Shown here piece by piece: positions 20,072-24,356 of a DNA stretch of 24,356 nt. How positions within the stretch are numbered: position 1 is the first letter of the stretch; each line of letters starts with the position of its first letter. The notes beneath the pieces were generated by a model. It ran no database searches. It saw nothing but the letters and a program-made list of their open reading frames with translations, and had not been told where the DNA came from. The DNA is from Pseudidiomarina aestuarii (lineage in GTDB: Bacteria > Pseudomonadota > Gammaproteobacteria > Enterobacterales > Alteromonadaceae), in assembly GCA_003030745.1 (NCBI GenBank), contig PYVG01000020.1:1-24356 (forward strand), in the 5' to 3' direction. Both the position numbers and the translations under genes were made by a program.

Positions 20072-20185
20072 GCTACTAGCTATTGGTTATTGGTTACTAG
20101 CGTCGCTTTTTTCTAGTTCGGATTGTCGTGTTTTGATCTTGTGTTGTTTTCTTTTACTAGTAACTAATATCTAGTAACTAGTAGC
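20072..20185. repeat. REP-like palindromic repeat, copy 2 (yjbH-wza spacer)
   Basis: Two 29-base arms, 20072-20100 and 20157-20185, match as inverted repeats at 24 of 29 positions, separated by 56 bases. Both are built from TAGTTACT-type words and begin with GCTACTAG when read inward. The element fills nearly all of the 140-base gap between yjbH and wza. The unit is shared with the repeat at 18828-18890 but lies in the opposite orientation relative to it, so the two copies flank wza as inverted repeats. No transposase or target duplication is visible. Confidence 0.78.
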
Positions 20186-20190
20186 TGTCC

Positions 20191-22368
20191 TCACCGTGGT
20201 GAGGTCATGTTGTAGAGCTGGGTTTTACGGCGCAGGAGCTGACCGCCGTCACGCGTAATCGGCTGCCAACCGATAGTGCCGTATTCACGGCTGTTCGTAA
20301 GGAAAAAGAGGTCGAAAGGTATGCTCAGGTATACGCCCTTGTTGAAGCTACCTTCACCAAAGTCTTCCGCGGACACGTTAGTGAAGGCTGCATAAGCGCC
20401 GGCAACAACCCCTGATTCAAATCGATGTGAAAAATCGACGTTGATACCATCGTCACCAGCCAGGAAACGACCGGCCTTTAGCTGCAACATCGAATCTTTC
20501 AAATAGGGTAGCTTCCAGTAAAGAGTGGCATGCCCAGTAAATACATCGTAATTATCGAACCCCAGCGAACTATAGGGGTCACGTTGTTTGACGTAATTGA
20601 TGTCGAAACCAAAGGCCCAAGTACTATTCAACGGTCGATAAAGCAACTCACCACCAACGCCACCAAACATGCGTTCCAGATACCCACCATAAGCACTCGC
20701 ATACCAGTCACGAGCCATTTGCTCGGTATAGGTAACCTGTAAATCACTGAGCCATACGTCACTATTGACAGAATACTCACGAGCCCGAGTTCGCACTCGC
20801 GGCAGCGGCGAGCCCAACTCATCTAATAAGAAGTTAAATCTGTCGTAGTTGTTGATGATATCTACGTGCATGGTGCCGTCTATCGTCCAATTTTTATTGA
20901 AACGATAAGCGGCATTGCCCGCTACCGACACTTGGTAAATAAAGAATGTCTCAGCACCACCAAACGATTGCGATAGTGCGGGTGACACAGACCAATCAAA
21001 CCCTTTCACGGGATCGGCCTGATAAAGCAAATTATCGTGCTCTCGCTGCATTCTTACTTGCCCAACTGTTATTGCATCTAGCTCATCACGATAAAAACGT
21101 TCACCACGCCAAGCCGCGCGAAATTGGTCTGCATTCACATTGATCTGCTCAATCCGAAAGTCTTGCCGTACTTCACTGAGTTCAAAGCGCGTCACACTTG
21201 TGGGTAGATTTGATGCCAAAATTCGAGAGGCGCGATCTGCCGCCTGATTGATATCTCTAAAGCGCTCTTGTTGAGCAACCACGGTAACGGTAGCGTCATT
21301 CGGTTGATAAATTTTCTCTACACGGAAACCCGCTTCGTTTAACAAATCGCGGCTCATGCGTTCGAACTCAACCTGAGAAATTTGCTGTGGCTGGTTGTAA
21401 CTTCCAACACGCTTCGGCGTTTCAAACTTACCCTGCGCCGCCGTTGCTAAATTGTATGCAAACTCAAATCCGAAGCTGAAAGTATTGCCGCGCTCGTAGC
21501 CAGCACGAACTGTCACGTACTCATTCAATCGATATTCAGCGCCGATGTTCCATGGTGAATCCTGAACAAACTCGAAATCTTCGTAACCTGGCGTCCGAAC
21601 CCCATCTGTCTCTCTGGTGTAATTATTTGAGTCATACTCTAGTTTGAGGCTGAGAGCATCGTATGGCGTTTGCCACAAGACACCGCCAAAGGCTGAAGCT
21701 GGCCCTCTGAACCACTGATCAACCTCGAATTGACCACCAGTTCCTGAAGCTCCCCGACTGCGCTCGCAAAACGTATCGCGAATTTCGCACAGTAAGTTTG
21801 GAATGTTGTCACTGGTCCCTAAATTACCAGTTGCGACGCCAAAGGAGACGTCAAAATGGCCAAAGTTACGGGTATAAAACGCTTTATTAGCCACTAAGTA
21901 TTCACTCGACGATTGTCCGGTACCACCAACATCTCGAAGACCGAGCGCAACATTAGGCATATATTTCGTTTCTTCTAAGAGCCGGAACTTAAAATCAAAC
22001 CCTTTATCTTTCAGTGTTTGGTCGCCACTGAAGTCTTCTTCAGGACTGTAGAGGCGGTAACGTACATCGGTATATCGAGCCGTCGCTTCAAACCAATCAA
22101 ACAACTGCAAGTTCATACTCAACCGTCGAAATTCATTCGTGTCACTGTAGGCCGCAGCAAAGTGGCCTTCGGCATTCATGCGTGCTGTCGGGGTTTGTAA
22201 CAACCCGACGCCACCGAAATCAGATTGTGTATAGGGTAAGAAGCCGCCTACTTCGGTCCACTCATTGGCCGCTACGGTTCCTGAACCAGTCACGCCGAGC
22301 AGTAAAATCGTTGCGATACTTTTGGCAAGCAAAGTTTTTTGGCGCGGATAATAGGTGGAGTTATTCAT
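20191..22368 (-). CDS. yjbH: YjbH/GfcD-type outer-membrane exopolysaccharide protein
   Basis: This 725-residue protein resembles E. coli YjbH/GfcD (DUF940 family, about 700 residues), which is predicted to form outer-membrane beta-barrel structure and is needed for yjb/group 4 polysaccharide production by an undefined step. A signal peptide covers about residues 1-34. The conserved YjbH opening follows: SDFGGVGLLQTPTARMNAEG at 49-68, then paired aromatic/polar beta strands through the protein, such as FDVSFGVATGNLG and FGFEFAYNLATAA. The start codon overlaps the stop of the GfcB-GfcC-like gene (ATGA) and has GGAGG 6 bases upstream. A tight hairpin (CCTCACC/GGTGAGG) covers the stop codon. Confidence 0.93.
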   Translation of the reverse strand: MNNSTYYPRQKTLLAKSIATILLLGVTGSGTVAANEWTEVGGFLPYTQSDFGGVGLLQTPTARMNAEGHFAAAYSDTNEFRRLSMNLQLFDWFEATARYTDVRYRLYSPEEDFSGDQTLKDKGFDFKFRLLEETKYMPNVALGLRDVGGTGQSSSEYLVANKAFYTRNFGHFDVSFGVATGNLGTSDNIPNLLCEIRDTFCERSRGASGTGGQFEVDQWFRGPASAFGGVLWQTPYDALSLKLEYDSNNYTRETDGVRTPGYEDFEFVQDSPWNIGAEYRLNEYVTVRAGYERGNTFSFGFEFAYNLATAAQGKFETPKRVGSYNQPQQISQVEFERMSRDLLNEAGFRVEKIYQPNDATVTVVAQQERFRDINQAADRASRILASNLPTSVTRFELSEVRQDFRIEQINVNADQFRAAWRGERFYRDELDAITVGQVRMQREHDNLLYQADPVKGFDWSVSPALSQSFGGAETFFIYQVSVAGNAAYRFNKNWTIDGTMHVDIINNYDRFNFLLDELGSPLPRVRTRAREYSVNSDVWLSDLQVTYTEQMARDWYASAYGGYLERMFGGVGGELLYRPLNSTWAFGFDINYVKQRDPYSSLGFDNYDVFTGHATLYWKLPYLKDSMLQLKAGRFLAGDDGINVDFSHRFESGVVAGAYAAFTNVSAEDFGEGSFNKGVYLSIPFDLFFLTNSREYGTIGWQPITRDGGQLLRRKTQLYNMTSPR

Positions 22369-23831
22369 GACTCACCTCCGCTTTGATGAACATCTGAGTA
22401 CCAATCCCAATGCTGCAAAAATAGCGCTAATTGATAATTTAAATCACGAAAACCTGGCGGCAAAAGAGCATCGGAAATGCTGTATAAACGTATCGTGGCT
22501 TGCCCAGGTATCGGCAAAAGTAGTTCGCTCACGACCTGATGGGCTTGGATACTGCCATTTGGCTGCACATCGTAAATAACTTGATTAGGAAACGTGAAAG
22601 CTCGCTCTGTATCCAAGCCAACTAAACGATATCCTGTTGGTCGCGTGGGTATAGTGACTGTGTAATTATTGGCTTGCCCTGCATCGTCGGTGTTTAGAAA
22701 TGGATTCTCTGCAAAGTCGATGAGCATTTGTGGGGGTTGGATACCATGCTGGTATGTCGCTCGTAGTGGCCATGATTCAAACGCATTCAGCAGTTCTTCG
22801 GCTGCCGCGGCAAGATCGGCCTCGCCGTCTTTGCGATAATACTCGCGTAACAACAAGAGCCGTGTCCGCATGCCTTGTTTACGCGCTTCCAACTGTTGTT
22901 GTAACTCGTCCGTATGAATGCGCAGAAGCGGCCAGTAGTGATTAATCCCGAGTCGGCTCACGATCATTTCGTTTTCAAGCAGCAAGGATAAACGGCTTCC
23001 GCTTGGCGTCTCGAAGTAGAAACTCGGAGCGTCATAGCGCGCTTGGGTTGCTTCAGATTTTGGCGTGACTAAGTCAAAGTCAATGTAACCAACATGAGGA
23101 TTCAGCCATTGTCGGCTTAAGGTTACGCGACCATTTTCAATGGTGAACTCATTTTCAAATGCGTGAACCACTCCTAGTGGGCTCTCCGCGGCACCGGTCT
23201 CGATAAGCTTTCCCGCAACCTGCTGGAATGTGCTTTCAACAGCGTAGGCTATCATTACATCCCCGCGCTGATAGATAGCATCAACGAGTTTGGACGGTCG
23301 CACGTCTATGTTACGCGTAAATGTCTTCGGACAAGCTGACATCCAGTTCTCTGCTGACGTAGCCAAAAAACATCGCAGCGGGTCTGCACTCAGGTTCGTT
23401 GTTATAATCAAATCCGCTGGATTCACATCTCCTGAGCCAATAAATCGACCATTCGCCATTTGCAGTGATTGTCGGCCAGAAAGCCAAATTTCACCGTATG
23501 CTCCATTTAACACCATACCGATAATAGTTTTGGGGTTATCATCAGCTTCAATATAGGCAATTGGAAAAGGAATTTTTCGGAGTTCTTCACGGGAGGGAGG
23601 CGCAGGTGGATCGCCAAACAAGTAGTCGAAAGTGGCTTCAAGACCGCGCGTATTATTGGCGCCGAGAAAGTTGTCGGCCGAAACAAAGCTCAGTGATTCT
23701 GCGGGTTCTTGATTATCGGTATCGCTGACACTACTACAACCAATTAAGGTCAGGATAAATATCGCTGCAAATAAAAGTGGAAAAAGCGGAACTTGAGCGT
23801 TTAATTTATAATTATTGTTATAGTAATTCAC
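22365..23831 (-). CDS. Lipoprotein fusing GfcB/YjbF-like and GfcC/YjbG-like domains
   Basis: This 488-residue lipoprotein appears to combine two proteins that are separate in E. coli. The signal ends in LIGC with Cys32. Residues about 60-255 resemble GfcB/YjbF: PFPIAYIEADDNPKTIIGMV at 88-107, IWLSGRQSLQMANGRFIGSG at 115-134, and DYD-like VGYIDFDLVTPKSEA at 247-261. Residues about 268-472 resemble GfcC/YjbG: the first strand FYFETPSGSRLSLLL, a helical hairpin ARKQGMRTRLLLLREYYR (316-333), PTGYRLVGLD at 398-407, and the closing LLPPGFRDLNYQLALFLQHW (457-476). The second part has no signal peptide of its own, so the GfcC part would be tethered to the outer membrane. The start is GTG with only a weak ribosome site; no ATG in frame precedes the lipobox. 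Role: periplasmic/outer-membrane assembly of the polymer, exact step unknown. Confidence 0.85.
   Translation of the reverse strand: MNYYNNNYKLNAQVPLFPLLFAAIFILTLIGCSSVSDTDNQEPAESLSFVSADNFLGANNTRGLEATFDYLFGDPPAPPSREELRKIPFPIAYIEADDNPKTIIGMVLNGAYGEIWLSGRQSLQMANGRFIGSGDVNPADLIITTNLSADPLRCFLATSAENWMSACPKTFTRNIDVRPSKLVDAIYQRGDVMIAYAVESTFQQVAGKLIETGAAESPLGVVHAFENEFTIENGRVTLSRQWLNPHVGYIDFDLVTPKSEATQARYDAPSFYFETPSGSRLSLLLENEMIVSRLGINHYWPLLRIHTDELQQQLEARKQGMRTRLLLLREYYRKDGEADLAAAAEELLNAFESWPLRATYQHGIQPPQMLIDFAENPFLNTDDAGQANNYTVTIPTRPTGYRLVGLDTERAFTFPNQVIYDVQPNGSIQAHQVVSELLLPIPGQATIRLYSISDALLPPGFRDLNYQLALFLQHWDWYSDVHQSGGES
22375..22379 (-). promoter_or_regulatory. Strong ribosome binding site of yjbH inside the preceding gene
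   Basis: GGAGG on the minus strand, within a longer anti-16S match GGAGGTGAG, lies 6 bases before the yjbH ATG (22368). It is inside the last codons of the GfcB-GfcC-like gene, whose TGA overlaps the ATG, so yjbH can be initiated de novo and by coupling. Confidence 0.75.
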
Positions 23832-24112
23832 TGACTGATATGCTCTATTGGAAATGTTGAAAGCAACTAAATACGAGATTTCTATAAACCAGTAAAGGAC
23901 ACGCTACCGCCCCTGAGTTACGGGCCCCACTACCACAAGCTGCTACACCCATCAATAATTCGAACAAATTTCAGCGTCATTTACCGCAATTGATAGATGT
24001 ATTATTTTTATTAAATAATTCTTTATATTTGACCATAGGGTTATGACGAACACAACCTGAATTTAACCATTAGACACCTATAAGTTTTGGCTTCCCGACG
24101 AGTTTCAGGCAC
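23832..24112 (-). promoter_or_regulatory. Leader and probable promoter region of the capsule operon
   Basis: No gene is seen between the YjbE-like stop and the GTG at 23831. The right part holds a terminator, the stretch 24000-24045 is very AT-rich, and the left part holds the JUMPstart/ops element. Because the terminator precedes and ops must be transcribed to act, the main promoter should lie between about 23945 and 24110. One weak sigma-70-like candidate is TGGTCA, 17 bases, AATAAA (minus strand, about 24036-24008). I cannot choose a site with confidence. The leader between ops and the start codon is about 70 bases. Confidence 0.5.
23900..23942 (-). promoter_or_regulatory. JUMPstart element with ops site (RfaH recruitment)
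   Basis: The minus strand reads GGCGGTAGCGTG at 23911-23900, a full match to the ops element known from enterobacterial rfa/rfb/kps leaders. It is preceded by CAGGG, as in the longer JUMPstart consensus, and a TGGTAG block lies further upstream (around 23935), also as in JUMPstart. In E. coli, RNA polymerase pauses at ops and the exposed non-template strand loads RfaH, which suppresses Rho and intrinsic termination and helps ribosome loading on long surface-polysaccharide operons. It sits about 70 bases before the first gene of a ~23-kb one-way gene series, where such a device would be most useful. An RfaH homologue is not in the window; its action here is inferred. Confidence 0.9.
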
Positions 24113-24138
24113 AAAAAAGCCGCTCAATGGAGCGGCTT
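24113..24138 (-). terminator. Rho-independent terminator of the YjbE/GfcA-like gene
   Basis: On the minus strand a 9-bp perfect stem (AAGCCGCTC / GAGCGGCTT) with a CATT loop is followed by a run of six T (plus-strand A tract 24113-24118, partly within the stem). It begins 30 bases after the TAA of the small Gly/Ala-rich gene. It should end most transcripts of that gene before the capsule leader. Confidence 0.88.
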
Positions 24139-24168
24139 CAAAAGTAATGCACTTGGCAAAGTTATATA

Positions 24169-24356
24169 TTAATTGGAACTCGTCGCATTAGTGTTGTCGT
24201 TGTTGGATTCATTCACAACCACAGCACCAATTGCTACCGCTCCACCAATCGCAATCGCTGTGGTGGAAACGCCCAGTGCTGCCGCAGTACCACCTAAAAT
24301 ACCTGCACCACCAGCCGCAGCTCCTGCACCTGCCGCACCTGCTGCACCGGCTCCTG
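24169..24356 (-). CDS. Small Gly/Ala-rich YjbE/GfcA-like protein (C-terminal part, cut by window edge)
   Basis: The frame ending in TAA at 24171-24169 is open to the window edge and gives 61 residues. They start with a run of Gly/Ala pairs (GAGAAGAAGAGAAAGGAG), continue as a hydrophobic segment (ILGGTAAALGVSTTAIAIGG, AVAIGAVVV), and end in a polar Asn/Ser/Thr tail (NESNNDNTNATSSN). E. coli YjbE and GfcA are small secreted proteins of similar low-complexity make-up, encoded first in the yjbEFGH and gfc operons, the position seen here. The N-terminus with the expected signal peptide is outside the window. The role in E. coli is not known beyond linkage to polysaccharide production. The assignment rests on composition plus synteny, so it is moderate. 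Confidence 0.65.
   Translation of the reverse strand, partial: GAGAAGAAGAGAAAGGAGILGGTAAALGVSTTAIAIGGAVAIGAVVVNESNNDNTNATSSN

Noticed and set aside
20063..20081. A partial ops-like sequence (AGCTAGTAGCGTTACG, minus strand) just before wza
   Set aside because: Only the GTAGCGT core matches; the preceding GGC is changed, and the core arises from the palindromic repeat's GCTACTAG end. I do not call a second RfaH site.
20189..20204. Tight hairpin CCTCACC-GT-GGTGAGG over the yjbH stop codon as a terminator
   Set aside because: No T run follows on the minus strand, and the next gene, wza, belongs to the same pathway. It is noted with yjbH but not called.

Overview
The window holds one long capsule / exopolysaccharide locus. 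All 17 recognisable genes lie on the minus strand, so transcription runs from right (24356) to left (1). The export genes, codon use and moderate-to-low GC suggest a gammaproteobacterium. An Alteromonadales/Idiomarinaceae-type marine bacterium is my best guess, but the genus is inference only; no rRNA or other taxonomic marker is present.

Right end, 24.4-16.1 kb (export and control module). The window opens inside a small Gly/Ala-rich YjbE/GfcA-like protein gene, which ends in its own Rho-independent terminator. A ~280-base leader follows, containing an excellent ops/JUMPstart element (GGCGGTAGCGTG at 23911-23900), the site that recruits the antiterminator RfaH. Then come a lipoprotein that looks like a fusion of GfcB/YjbF with GfcC/YjbG, YjbH/GfcD, Wza (outer-membrane export channel), Wzb (low-molecular-weight tyrosine phosphatase) and Wzc (BY-kinase/co-polymerase). 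The order matches that of Escherichia group 4 capsule operons (gfcA-B-C-D-E-etp-etk). Two related palindromic repeats built on a TAGTTACT-type word sit on either side of wza, in opposite orientations.

Middle, 16.0-12.1 kb (precursor module): WbpA, WbpB, WbpD and WbpE enzymes, which together make UDP-2,3-diacetamido-2,3-dideoxy-D-glucuronic acid from UDP-GlcNAc.

Core, 12.1-7.7 kb (AT-rich, probably serotype-specific): Wzx flippase, a hexapeptide-repeat O-acetyltransferase, Wzy polymerase and a GT4 glycosyltransferase, with two TTG start codons.

Left, 7.7-0.06 kb: a two-domain oxidoreductase (MDR plus Gfo/Idh/MocA), a WecC-type UDP-ManNAc dehydrogenase, a heparinase II/III-like protein, a second GT4, a WbpV-like SDR and a short monotopic phosphoglycosyltransferase that probably starts repeat-unit synthesis. 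Most of these genes overlap by a few bases or lie within 30 bases, as in a single translationally coupled operon.

Together the genes describe a Wzx/Wzy-dependent pathway. Precursors are made, the lipid-linked unit is started by the phosphoglycosyltransferase and extended by the GT4 enzymes, Wzx flips it, Wzy polymerises it, and Wzc/Wza (with Wzb) export it, with the Yjb/Gfc proteins acting at the outer membrane. The polymer should be acidic and amino-sugar rich. The locus probably continues past the left edge, because WbpM, WbpI and WecB type enzymes are not seen here.
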